Assembly (NCBI GenBank): GCA_001579985.1
Contig: LRSR01004711.1
Coordinates: 1 to 64,000, forward strand
Direction: 5' to 3'
DNA: 64,000 nucleotides
Origin: Hypsibius dujardini
Taxonomy: Eukaryota; Tardigrada; Eutardigrada; Parachela; Hypsibiidae
How positions within the stretch are numbered: position 1 is the stretch's first letter; every line of letters begins with the position of its first letter. Of the stretch, positions 46,132 through 57,544 are shown piece after piece. Position numbers and translations under genes: made by a program. The notes under the pieces were generated by a model. It did no database searches. It had not been told where the DNA came from and saw nothing but the letters and a program-made list of their open reading frames with translations.

Positions 46132-47075
46132 ACGCTGTTGTCCTACGGATAACTCTTGACTGGTTGCTGCCTGGATACAGCCTGTTTTGACTACCTTAAA
46201 ACAGGCTGGAATCCAGTCATAATGACTGAGCAAAGAGACTCGAATGTTCCATGCTATCTAGCCTATATACGACACTGGTTGACCTGGCTGGAATATAGCC
46301 TGGATACAGTCTGGGTTCCTATGCGAATTTATTATGGGTCGGCCCTGCGCCAGGTAAACGTTGTAGACTTGCAGAGCGATCTGTAAAAAAAACACAGAAA
46401 GCAAGTTTCTTTACAAGCACTGAATCTAAAACCTCTGCCGATAATAACTTATCAGCAATTTAAAGATTAAAATTTGAAGTGGGAACTTCACTTATCGAGC
46501 AGGCAAAGGCAATACGTTGTAAGCCGTTGGATCCAGTCAGCTTCCACACAGCAACGACAACAAAACAGAAACAAAAATCCGCTGATGTCTCGTAATACTA
46601 GTACTCACATGATTCAATAACAGATAACAATAATAACAACAATAACAATAACTCATTGGGCGCAATTTAAACAAAATAAAATGATATTCATGAATGGTTA
46701 TGAGAACAAAAGCAACAGACTTAACTTTTTCAACGCCAGGCAAAGTAAGACTAGTCTGAACTGAATTCTAAGTCTCTAGCCAAGCCACGCGATCTGCACA
46801 CTGAACTGATCTCCCGCGTCAGTTGAAAACTTTCAAGAGAGCTGGGGGAAATCCAGGTGAAACGGTGGTGGAAAATGGATGCCTTGCACGGGGCGGAAAA
46901 ATTTCGAAAAAATAGCCTGTATTCTAGGCTACATTGCGGCGGAAAGACAGGCTGGGTGCATCCAGTTGAAAAACAAGCTGATTCCAGCCCTTTTACAGGC
47001 TTTATACAGTGTTTAGCCTGGAATGTACCCTAATTAGGGTATCTTATAAGAGTATCCGTACGGCAGGTTTTTGGA
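46132..47075. mobile_element. About 0.94-kb insertion rich in AGCCTG motifs
   Basis: Absent from the matching positions near 16885 and 59330. Ends CCTACGGATAACTCTT and AAGAGTATCCGTACGG are imperfect inverted repeats. The first 250 and last 200 bp are crowded with CAGCCTG/CAGGCTG motifs, including a hairpin CAGCCTGTTTT..AAAACAGGCTG near 46165-46195. The exact target duplication is unclear. No coding capacity was recognised. Confidence 0.6.
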
Positions 47076-47934
47076 CCCAATCGCGAATTCGGCATCCAAT
47101 CAAGAGCTGCTTGTACAGATTACTGTATTACTGTATATTGTATACATCTAGCTATGGATCGACTGTAGTTTCCTCCGGAGTAAGCTAGTCCATACTCTAC
47201 AAGTTGTGGGAAGAATGCAGAATAAGGTACCCACGTTAAAAAGCCTATACGTTTTTGACACATACGTACGTTTGTTTCGGTGTTTCAATGTTTCCCACTA
47301 AGACCGCAGAACAAACAAAGATCATTACCATTCGACGGGTTTTGATGGGTCTTGATGAAATAGAAACAGACAAGGACATCAACACCGCAACACCGCAACA
47401 CCGAAACAAACTCTGTATTTTTTAATATGGTTAGCCTGTACTGAATTCTTGTCCAAGTTGTGACGCGCGCAAAACTCGTACAAGAGTATTACACCATGGC
47501 GTTGATTAAGTTCAAAGACGGAAAAAATGGTTTTAACGCTGCAGCAATTAGCTGCATTTTCGGTTAACCAGTCCATAAGATAAATGGCGGCACCGGTACC
47601 GTCACAATATGTATGAGGAAAGGCTCATTGAGGAGTTGACAAATAGATGCCGGCTCACGTGCCGAGATTCCGAGAATATGTAACTAGTATTGCATTACGC
47701 TGTATCGTATTAGTATCAGTTTATTCAGTTTATCCACTTTAAATTAGCACATACAGCGACATTTACGGTAATGTGAAATTAGATCAGTGTCAGTGTCAAT
47801 GTCAGACACTGTATCAGTTTGGGTTTGCTGCCTCATCAGAGCAGGTGTGACATCATTTATTACCATATTTCCGTGTGCAAGACCTGTCCCACCGTTCGAG
47901 TATTTGGTATTATCGGTGTTTATTGTTCCGTGCC

Positions 47935-48439
47935 TCCTAAAACGAACAACAAATGTAAGCGTAAAATCTCCATGACGAATGAATTGTAACATAAAACGAC
48001 TCTTGAGACTTACCTCCAAGGGCATTGGCACTTGAGGCTCCACTGCTGGAAATGCCGCTGTTCCCGCCATAAACACCGCTGTTGAGTGGAGATCCAGAAA
48101 GAACAAGGCTACTGCCACCGTATGTTCCAGGGTACACCACGCCGTATCCTCCACCGTACCCTCCATTGTACCCTCCGCCATACCCTCCGTTGTACCCTCC
48201 GTTATATCCTACTGGCCGTCCGTATACACCATACACCCCGGCACCGTATAGCTGACTGCTCCAGCCGCCGTATCCATATCCTTCATATAACCCTAAGAAT
48301 CGTTTTAATGTAACTACATTTCATCAAACTGCCACATCTATGTATAAAAGGTACAAAGAGACATGGACCATGCCGTACCTCTATGCGCATTGACCATTCC
48401 TAGCAATATCACACCAAAAAGGGCGGCAATAAGATTCAT
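47935..48439 (-). pseudogene. GY copy with damaged 3' end (GY-D)
   Basis: Exon 1 (48439-48379) is a signal peptide with a TATA box at 48594-48587. Exon 2 (48292-48014) is intact but has the shortest repeat tract in the family (GYNGGYNGGYGGGYNGGY). Exon 3 has a 10-bp deletion and its donor reads ATATGG instead of GTATGG. The last exon is missing, replaced by GY-S spacer at about 47800. The protein could still be made as a truncated Gly/Tyr protein if intron 2 is retained, but the gene is probably not normal. Confidence 0.7.
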
Positions 48440-49284
48440 GATGAAGCAGTTCAATTGATCAGCACGGTCCTTCGGAGTGGCGACCCAACGATGAACAGAC
48501 GTTATTCCAAGAACCTTTGAAAGCTTTAGGGAGGTAGAGAGGATACTTTTTCGGTTGAAGGATGTGTTGAACGTCAGACTTTTCGCTTTATATATCGTAC
48601 TAGCCTGTAACTGTTCGGACCGAAAAGAAAAGTCCACTCGTGCATGATCCGGGAAAGGGAAATATAAAAACTATATTGATATATATGAGAAATGATAATG
48701 GAGCATTTTCGGTTCTGGGCACTTAGGTAATTCAACTATTTTTTGGTGAAATATTCAGATTCTCAATGGGTGTCCAATACTTCCAATTTTAACAGGCGGA
48801 ATCGCCTACTTAATTCTTCAATTCCAAAGACATACTTACTTCGATTTTTGGAGTTTTGTAGCCCTGTTCCCCACAAATTATTTAATCACTCTAAACTATT
48901 TTATTTTCGCTTGCGCATGCAATACATAATCCAGTTCGATGGTATGAGTGCAAATATATTTAAAGGGTTTCTAAAATACAACCATTTCCGGTTAGGGAAA
49001 TCGGGATTGGCGCGAGAAGGAACGCAAGTGCCGAACGATTCGCCACAAGCAAGAGTAGGAACTTTAGGGCTCACAGGTGGCTCATAGGTGCCGCCACGGA
49101 GGCCGGCTCAAACGCCAGATCCAGGTCATCCGTCACACTCAGTTTAAATTGAAATTTTCACCCTTACAGACGGGAAAAGATTATAAACTGTGAATGAAAC
49201 CACGGTACCTGAACACCGGACACAGTAGAGAACTTGTCAACCCAGCTCAGAAACCGAGATGGTGCTCTTTCTACCATTTTCTCT
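48440..49284. other. GY upstream region (unit D)
   Basis: 48587-48594 is the GY TATA box. The rest matches 22540-23290 and 61180-62330. No gene. Confidence 0.55.
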
Positions 49285-49812
49285 CTACCCGCCCCCCCCC
49301 CTGGTTGACCTAACCAATGAATGGTCTCTGGGCCAACTCCAGCGTGTCTTGTATTCTGATGAACTAGGCTGCTTTTGTGGAGAAGTGTCAAACCGCAAGA
49401 AGGAGAAGCCGAAATCCTGCTTCTCCCGCACCCGATTGACCATCCATTTGAGACCCAGGTAGTGGATCATCAGCGTTCCCGCCAAGAGGCATAGAACGCC
49501 AACAATTGTGGCAGTTTTCCATCAAGGTCGTGCGATTATATTCAATATCCTGTCTATGGATCGGACCTGACTTAATTCTACGACTGCTGTTGTTAGTATA
49601 TGGTTCTCCATACCAGTCAATCGAGTTGATAATTTCATGAATAGTGGACTGGGACCGGTTTGCAGCCTTGTCTGGATTGGAGCGCCACGAGACAAAGCGA
49701 GGGAAGTGGTCAATATCAGGACCGTGGAAAGCAGGATGTACCGCGAGTTTCTTCGGTTTACATTGCCCTGATGACTCGGACTGAAACGGTCTAACAATTT
49801 CAGTGGAGACAT
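49285..49812 (-). pseudogene. TM3 family copy with stop before membrane span (TM3-4)
   Basis: MSPLKLLDRFSPSHQGN, hydrophobic YILLSTVLILTTSLALSRG, then a Thr/Ser-containing ectodomain up to NIIARP. There the first Trp codon of RPWW is TGA (49524-49522). In the same frame the sequence continues with KTATIVGVLCLLAGTLMIHYLGL and a longer tail, KWMVNRVREKQDFGF...FDTSP. Either this is a dead gene or it makes a short secreted form without the membrane anchor. It lies downstream of an intact TM2 gene, the normal cassette position. Confidence 0.6.
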
Positions 49813-50842
49813 CGTGCGACACATTTAATCGTGGAGACAGACAAGTGACACCTCATCTCACAGGCATTTACTATATCATTGTCGTTTCGGCTCTCTCAAT
49901 CGAGAAGGGTGCAACCGAAAAAGCGCGTCACTCCACTATCAACATGATAAGACATGAAAACTGCAAGTTATCAACAATGGAAATACCCATTATATTGTTA
50001 ATGCTGCCCAAACTATTGCATAACGGAACAAACATGAAGCTGAGTTGCGATGAGGGAAGTGCTGAACCCTGCACCCCCGTTTAATTTGTATAAAGAAAAA
50101 CAGGTTGTAGGGCGAGCGGGGCGACAAGAAAATCTCGCAAGTTCGGAAATGGTAACAATGAGATGTACAAGTGAAAGTGATCTCGGGAGAGATCCGAGAT
50201 GCGGCTAAAAGAGACGAGCAGAGAGTGGTAAAACTTGATCGGTCAACCATTGGGAGAACGGATGCGCGCATCATTAACATTAAGTAAGTGTCCGTAATTT
50301 CGATTATTACTGAAGAAGCGAGGTTTAAATACCAATCGTTACAGTACCAATGCTTTCGAAAGCAATTGTAGCGGTCAGTCTCCTTAATTTTTTATAGCTT
50401 TGCAGAAACTTTTTGTCGCGAAAATATCGCTAATGACTGGTATATAAATCCTGTATCTCACTAGTTTTCCTCATTCGATTTGATGGAGGGATGGTGCAAG
50501 TTATCACGTGATTTGAGCGGTGCCCCGAAAGGAGTTTTTATCAGACATTTATGACCGGAAGTCAAATTCAAGTGATCATGTATAATGGCACAATTCGCGC
50601 ATTTTGAGAGCTTAACAAAAGTGGGAGCATTGTCATTTCGGTACGTCCAGAAGCCCTTCCATTGCAGGACAGGATCACAGTCGACAGACGAAAAAAAGAG
50701 AAAACAGTATTGTATTGTCTCGATCATTTGGTGTTGCTTTTAAGACCCACCCGTACATTATGACTGCACACACTGTGCTTCATTGCAGTCATAATATACG
50801 GCGGATCTAAAACGCAGTATAGTAATTGCTTCATATTCACGG
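49813..50842. other. TM2-TM3 spacer (last unit)
   Basis: Matches 23619-24534 nearly throughout. No gene. Confidence 0.6.
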
Positions 50843-52063
50843 TCAGACGGTCGTATCGTTTTGGTCAGCGGGCACGTGGGTATTGGCGCTGACGGTAGGA
50901 TCGTCTTGTGGAGTGAGCTGGTAGTCATCTTGCCCCGCATTGATGGAGTTGCGCGAACGACGACGTTTCAGCAACAAAAACAACCTGATGAGCACAAAAA
51001 CAAAAGCAAAGATACAGCCGACCACCCCCGCAATCAAACCGCAATTGAAATGTTGAGCTGGTATTCCAGTTGTTTGAGGAGAAGTCATTGAAGCAGGAGA
51101 AGATGTCAGCATGGTGTTCATGTCTGTCGGTGCATCAGTCATGGCATCGGTAGACGGTAATGTTTCCGATACCGTAGCAGTTACGGGAATCGGACTGGTT
51201 TTGTCTCCGTAAACCAGTTCAAACCCGCGAGAACAGTCGCGAGAAGAGACCGGGGAGCTGCAGCAGTAGATAACAGCGCTGACCGAGACGTTTTCCAGAA
51301 ACGCTTGTGGGTACCAGTACCCTGGCGGAAATGTCGTTGCCGTGTCCTGTGATTAAGTTTGCTTAGATCAAGCTTTTGAATTTAAATTAAATTAAAAATC
51401 AGCACACAACAAAATCTGCTTTTGAATTAAATTAAAAATGATTTAATTAGTTTAAAAAAGTTTTCTATTGCAAATTAAATCATCTTTAATTTAATTGGCA
51501 ATACAAAACGAAGTCTTCCGATGTTTGAAATTAATTCTGAATTATATTTATTTACATTAAATTACAAATCCACACGTTAAAAGGCGTCTGATTTTGAATT
51601 AAATAAATAATAATTTATTTTAAGATATAAAGCGTATGCTGGCCAATTTCAATCACTATTTATACTATTCCAAAAACAAATCTACCTGCGGGTTCTCCGC
51701 GGATATTTCTGGGCCGTCCAGGTGAATTTTAATGTTCGTGGTGTCTTTGAGCTGTCGCAACCATTTACTGTCCGCGTCGCAGAAGTAAAAGTTGTGTCCG
51801 CTCTGACAAGCCAGGAGCAGCTCGTTGTCAGAACCACCGACCGGAAAGCCGTGCTGTTCCTTATGGAAGGAAACCAGAGTGTTTTTCGTCACTTGCTTGA
51901 TCTTTTTTTCGTCACGTTCCGATCTCGGGCCAGCTTCTTCCATTTTAGCGCAGCTGATACCGATTGTGGGAGGAGTGGAATTCATAGTCAGGAGGGGTTG
52001 GAGAGAGAGCATTGTAGTCACCAATATGGTGATAATCATGGTTGAGGGATGGTGATTTTTCAT
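50843..52063 (-). CDS. TM2 family type I membrane protein, long tail (TM2-5)
   Basis: Exons 52063-51686 and 51346-50843 join in phase 0 (CCGCAG|GTAGAT donor, ATCACAG|GAC acceptor), 293 residues. Signal peptide about 1-25. The ectodomain has CAKMEEAGPRSERDEKK, LLACQSGHNFYFCDADSKW, YWYPQAFLENVSVSAVIYCC and RDCSRGFELVYGDK. The stalk at about 178-220 is rich in Thr, Ser, Met and Pro. Membrane span about 228-251 (LIAGVVGCIFAFVFVLI). The tail of about 42 residues is the longest of the family, acidic, and keeps the common tyrosine (about 268) as DDYQLT, not an ITIM. It lies between intact S-E and TM3-4, the most complete cassette in the window. Confidence 0.78.
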
Positions 52064-52930
52064 TTTAAGAAAGATATTCTGTCAGGATATCGTATTTAAT
52101 GAAGGAATGCGGTAGTTGAGGAAAAGTATTTGAATTTTTACGAATGATGAAAGAAATTTTATGATTGCGCCACAGCGGCTTGGCAGAGTACCACATACTG
52201 TAAATGCCAAGACAGTCTTCGCACCCTTCATTAATTTAAGATACACAGTCGGCAGACAGAAAGGTGTATTTTGGCTACGAACAGGTGATGAGTAGCGAAA
52301 TAAGGCGCGACAATTTGACTTGTTATCCAGTTTTCCGTGGTCGTATCTTCATGTTACCTAACACATTCACTAATAACCTTGGCGTGAAGTTTAACTTCAC
52401 ACACCTGATAACCAGCCGGCAGATGCTCCACGTTGCTAAACAGGTGCTGGGGTTAAGGCGAACTTGCCCTTTGGACATTCTCTCCGCTTTGCTCTGGCGA
52501 ACTATAAAATGACGCTCCTGCACGTTCATCCGTAATAGCTGCACCGACAATTCCCTCCAGAAACGGGCTCTAGGCTCTGCTATGGTGGGACCGTCCTCTG
52601 GTACATGTTTTAATGGGTCCCTGACGTTCTAAATTTGGCAGTGACGTCCAGACTGCGCCTGGTAGGTAGGCGGAGGACTTTTAGCGGAATGGTGGAAGAC
52701 CCAGAGTGGGGTATCTTTATTAAATCGAGATACTATCATTTTTGTTCCGTTCTTATTGGCAGTACAATAAAATTAAAAGACGATATCGAGCTCAAAAGAC
52801 GTAGTACTAGTAATACTTTAATAACAATTTGACATTAGCCATGACGAGAGCGATGCGCCAGCAGTGACGCTGAAGTCACCGACTTGGTTGCTCATTTGAA
52901 TATCCGATTCCATTGACACCACACTTTACA
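52064..52930. other. S-TM2 spacer with S 3' UTR (last unit)
   Basis: Matches 26128-27003. It includes the S poly(A) signal and a plus-strand frame alignable with one in the other unit. No supported gene. Confidence 0.55.
52716..52721 (-). terminator. Likely poly(A) signal of S-E
   Basis: Minus-strand AATAAA about 210 bp after the S stop, in a context (CGATTTAATAAAGATAC) conserved at 26851-26846 behind S-C. Confidence 0.5.
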
Positions 52931-55900
52931 CTACTGTAAACTACTATGCTCCTCGAAGAAAGCGCTTGAAGCATCTGCACCACCTACGTGTAGCAGTTGT
53001 GGCGGAATAAGACGAATGACCATAGAACGAACATTCTCGCGCAGTGAACCCAAATCTTGCTGGCGCAGTCGTTGTGACACTCTCTTCCTCCGACACTCAA
53101 TGTCGATCTTAACCTTTTTTGTCTTCCGATAGGTCTGCCAAATAATCCAGAAAAAAAAGCAGCAAACTGCCACAGCCGCTCCACCGGTAGCTCCTACGAA
53201 AATGGTCCCCGTTCGATCTATCTTGGCCAGCCCTTGGTCCGTTGCTAGCGGGAATCCCGGCACAACGGTTGACAGCGCTTTCCAACGTTTTCCCGTAAAC
53301 GCGAAGCTGCAGTTCTTGCAGCGCAGCTCCCCCTTTGTCGTATCTGCGATATACAACGTCACATTGCCGATTTCGTAAACCGAAGCATCGGGTCGAATGC
53401 TGCAGTTCAATGAGGAATTATCGCGGCTGATGATGACGCATTCATCCTTCCCGACTGACACTGCAAGAGTCCCTGGCAAGTTTTGCCCGGTGAACCGTAT
53501 AACGGTCTCCTCAGCCAATGGCCCAAAAATGGGATTATTTCCTAGCACTACTGGCTTGGTGCTATCTATAGAGTCCGCAGCCGGAGTTCTTCCTGTTGCA
53601 TCGGGTGCCTCGCATGTCATCATTTGTGTAGTGTTGTTATCGCTAGAGTCGCACAGGCCTGTTCCATTTCGGAATGTCCATCCGCAGGTCGGATAGAGGG
53701 ATAGGCATTCGCTGCAGCTGAGCTGATTACAGCTCTTGTAAACTATCATGGAAGCGGTAGCAATAGTGGCGGACTGTTGACCGTCTGTCACTTGGATTAG
53801 GACCGTTTGGTGGTCGTAGAATGGATGCCCCGGGCTGAGCCAGATTCTCGAGCGCAGGCTTGCCGGTTTGGGACACTCAAGGACGGGGTGATCGTTCGTC
53901 GTGACATGCCACACCGGTAGGGTCTGGTCGCCTTCCGTGTGGTTCTCGTGGCGAGGGAAAACACACATGACGACCAAATTGAATCTGTCAAAGTCTGGAT
54001 ATCGAGCCAGAGTTAACTTCACCTGCGGAGTATAGGCCCTGGCAGTGTGAAATACGATACGAGTAGAGAAGGCAAAGTAAAATTAATTACAAATCAGAGT
54101 GTACACAATAAAGAAAAAAAATTCCAGTTTCCACTTTCTTGCTACATCAATTTGTGCTAACATAATGTCGCGGCCTTTACTGTGAAACATTTTGTGGACT
54201 CCAGTGGGAATCGTCGTAGGCCCAGCGTAGTTCTTATAAAAAAAGTTGAAACATATATAGTTAGGTCCTAGTATTAAGGTATCATGAGTCCCAAATTGAA
54301 CTCGATTATTGTTGGTCTTTTATGAAAACTCTAAACTTAATGACTCCTCAAATTTACATGAATCGTGATATCTCGATTTTCACTCTTCTCGATTCAGCTT
54401 GTCCTTTCGCACGTTCTAGTTTCATCCTTATTTAATTGTGTGACAGTACAACACCTTAAGAGAAGATTGATACCAAACTGGTTGCGAGCATGTAGCACAC
54501 ACAGAAACCTTGCACAGAGAAGCGAAGAGCACTTTTCAAAAAGCACTTTTAATGAAACAATCCTGCCAAAGTTCTGTCAGGTTATTGGGCACTGTATCTT
54601 TCGTAAGGGCACCCGTCTCAGAACATTTTTTTCGTTGCATTATTGTGGCGGGCTATCCAAAATAGGTTTTGGTTTTCCGGTTTGGTTTTTGGTAGCAAAT
54701 GAAGGTGTGACCTGGATCATTAATGAGATCGGATCTGTCATTGGTTTTCGTCTGGTATTTTTTGGGGTGTACCTTAAATTTCATTTTATGGCCTGTAGTG
54801 GATGCTCATGACATGAACAGGCGTTGTAACAAAAAAACATTTGAGGCAATGGGATCAGTTATGACTGAGAAATTAAGGTTCTAAGTTTGCTTAAAAAGCA
54901 TTCCCAAACGCGGTCCATCCATCTATTTTAGTCCATCCATCCATTTTATCTTAGTCCATCCATCTGTATTAGTGAGTTGTTTAAATACAATATACAGTGA
55001 CTAACCAGATGATCGGTCTTAGACGACGTCCGGACGGCGGCATAGAAGCTGCTGTGCATGTGCCGAATAGTTGGGCATGAGCTTGCTCGTACTCCCCGAT
55101 GTGCGTACAGCCAAAAATTACGTTGGTCGGTCAGGGTGATGTTAAGGCGGAAACATGTCTGACGAATCGTGCACCTAATAAAAGTTTATTATAAAGAGAA
55201 CCAATTTGATTGCACATTAGGGCACATACTTGTTTTCTAAAATGCACCATCCGCAGTTATCCATCCTTGCGACTATACATTGTTCACACGTCGAATAAGA
55301 CGAACAGGAATTCAAAGGCAGACGTACAAGCTAAAAGACAGGATGGAATCAACATCACGCCTTCTATAGTTCTGTGCTGTCATTAGTTTAAAGCTATTGT
55401 TGATCGAGTGAGGTCGGGTTGACCGCCCCAACCTTCAGGCGGGAGGAGCAATCTGCAATCGATCCGGAAAGACCAGACTAGACCTGTGCTTAAATGGAGC
55501 AAGTGGAACCATAAAGTTTGATAATGTTTGATTCGTATTTGTTGTTCGTGTTCCATTTAAGAGCATGATTGATGAAGCTTCAAATAAACCTTTGCTTCCG
55601 TTGCTCTGCCTTTGTTTTCTGTTCCATTTAACATGCAGGCCCAGGATGTCCAGTGAAATTTCAACTAAATATTAATTTCTTAAACTCCACATTAGTTCCT
55701 TTTGTTTCTTTATTCCAATTGCTCATTTTGTTTCCTCTGCTTGGTTCCCTTGCCCTACCTTTGTTTTTTGTTCCGTTCATTAGTTATTATTATTTGCCTA
55801 ATATTTGTTTTATTTTGTACATACTGATTTATTAAGTTCCACTTTTGTTCCCTTTGTTCCCTTTTTCTCTTTGTTTGACTCCCTTGCTCTACCTTTTTTT

Positions 55901-57544
55901 GATTTCGTTTGAAACTGTAATCCCCAAATGGTTTGTGGAATTTCAAAACAATATTTGTTTTCTAATTTACACTTTTGTTCCATTTGTTCTTTATTTAGAC
56001 TTCTCCCATCTCCAAAAGTACCTTTTTCTCTGTCAGGATGTCAACAGTGACATCCTTTTTGCTTATGGCCATCGCGAGGATTTTGCCATGTTCGCTTGTG
56101 AAAAACCGAAACGAGGACTGCTTCACCAGGCTCTGCACCTAAGAGGGGAATAAGGAGACACTTATTACACGTGAACTCGGTAAGCACTTGGTATACCACC
56201 AGCATTTGCATCAAACCTGACTCAAGAGATGAACGGTTTGCTGATTGCGGTACAGAATAATGATTTGATCGTCAGTGCGGGTAGCAAGAATTTCCGCCAC
56301 ATGGTCTTCGGAAAAGACTGCCGTGCACAGCCTCTGCCGCGGAATTATGTCCAACTTTTGTTCTGCATCGAATCCACCAGCAGTGGTATTCAAGACAAGA
56401 GATATATCGAAACTACAAACGAACCGGCTCTTCGTTGACGGCTCATTCGGTATGGATGAGACGAATGCCACGTAAAGCAATAGTTGACCATTATCGAATT
56501 CAGCATTTGCAGCGGTCGCGTTCATCAGAAGAGGTGTGTGTCCATGACAGCTGCAGGTCAACGCAAACAGTTCTTGGCTTTCACAACGGTTTTTCATGAG
56601 AAAAAGACTAGTACCGCCGACTATGGAATTTATGCCGGACACGGTTCTCCCCTGTTGCGCTAACTCAGTCACTACGGCAAAGTCTTGCTTCCCGCTCTTG
56701 AATTTGTAAATTATTCGGCCAGTCCGTCCAGTTCCAGTCCTAAAAGATGAGAACATCGGACATCCCTGGAAAGCCTTTAATGAAAGCATTTCTTGTTCGG
56801 CAGTTTCCCAGAGGTCAAACTGTCGGTGGAGTAAGTTGGTCTCATTAACAGGCGTGAACGATACAGCAGTCGAGCTTACGCCGACAGTAATGGCCGTTCC
56901 GTCCTTTATCTGCTTTCGAAAGTAGACAAGGTGTGGATGGAATTCATCTTGACTGTTAGTCTGATGAAGGTCATCGCAGAAATCGACTGTCTGAAACGGT
57001 GAACATATTTGCACTACGTCGGGACTCTACTTGCCTTAAAATGCGGAGGAATTAGTTACTCAACAGGTTTATTAGGGGGTCAAATTCAATGATCCGTAAT
57101 AGGCAACCAACGTTGCCGTTACTTTATAATACAAGACCCATTTTCAGCAGCGCCAACAGCCTTTTAAATACCTTTTCCTTAATTAGGGAAGAGGGTAAAA
57201 TCAGTGCCGTGGCCACTGTCAAGACTCACTTTGCTCGTCCATCGGCTCGCATTATTATTATGCAACGACGCATTCAGCACAACTGGTGTCGAGCTGTTGC
57301 CTTGGCAAATGAGGTAAATCCCGATGTCTTCACTAAACACCACAACGGCGGACCGTCCATCAAGCGGGAAACTTTGGACGACTCGGCCGTCATAATTGGT
57401 CATCAGCAGCACGGTGGACAGGCCCAGCACTAGTGCCGGCCGAACACTCGGCCAACTTTCATACGGATCAATTATGCGGGTCTTTCCTACCCAGCAATTG
57501 GTGCACATTACGCAAGCGCGCTTTTCGATTCGGAGACTCAGCAT
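52931..57544 (-). CDS. S, Sema/PSI/IPT single-span receptor (S-E)
   Basis: Exons 57544-57230, 56990-56217, 56138-56022 and 54022-52931, all phase 0, give about 765 residues from MLSLRIEKRACVM; a later start at MCTNCWVGKTRIID is possible. Exon 1 has lost four codons seen elsewhere (LHNNNAS for LHDLQHNAS). The Sema-like region keeps QDFAVVTELAQQ and RFVCSFDISLVLN. PSI (CSECLSLYPTCGW), IPT (PLAEETVIRFTGQNLPG), membrane span (GGAAVAVCCFFFWIIW) and tail (IECRRKRVSQRLRQQD ... FEEHSSLQ) follow. All frames are open. TM2-5 and TM3-4 follow on the same strand and GY-E precedes, so this is the reference cassette. Confidence 0.87.
54023..56021. other. S-E intron 3
   Basis: 2.0-kb intron, collinear with intron 3 of S-D. 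It includes a CCATCC/ATCTATTTTAG degenerate repeat at 54910-54970 and a pyrimidine-rich end. No exon is seen. Confidence 0.7.

Larger units (their letters stand above)
44090..47743. other. GY-S spacer with two insertions (unit D)
   Basis: The conserved S upstream block is split by a 1.1-kb element (44492-45599) and a 0.9-kb element (about 46132-47075). 47080-47760 matches the GY 3' flank. No gene. Confidence 0.6.

Noticed and set aside
47025-47040. TTAGGG-like and its complement near AATTAGGGTATC
   Set aside because: A single unit, not a telomeric array.
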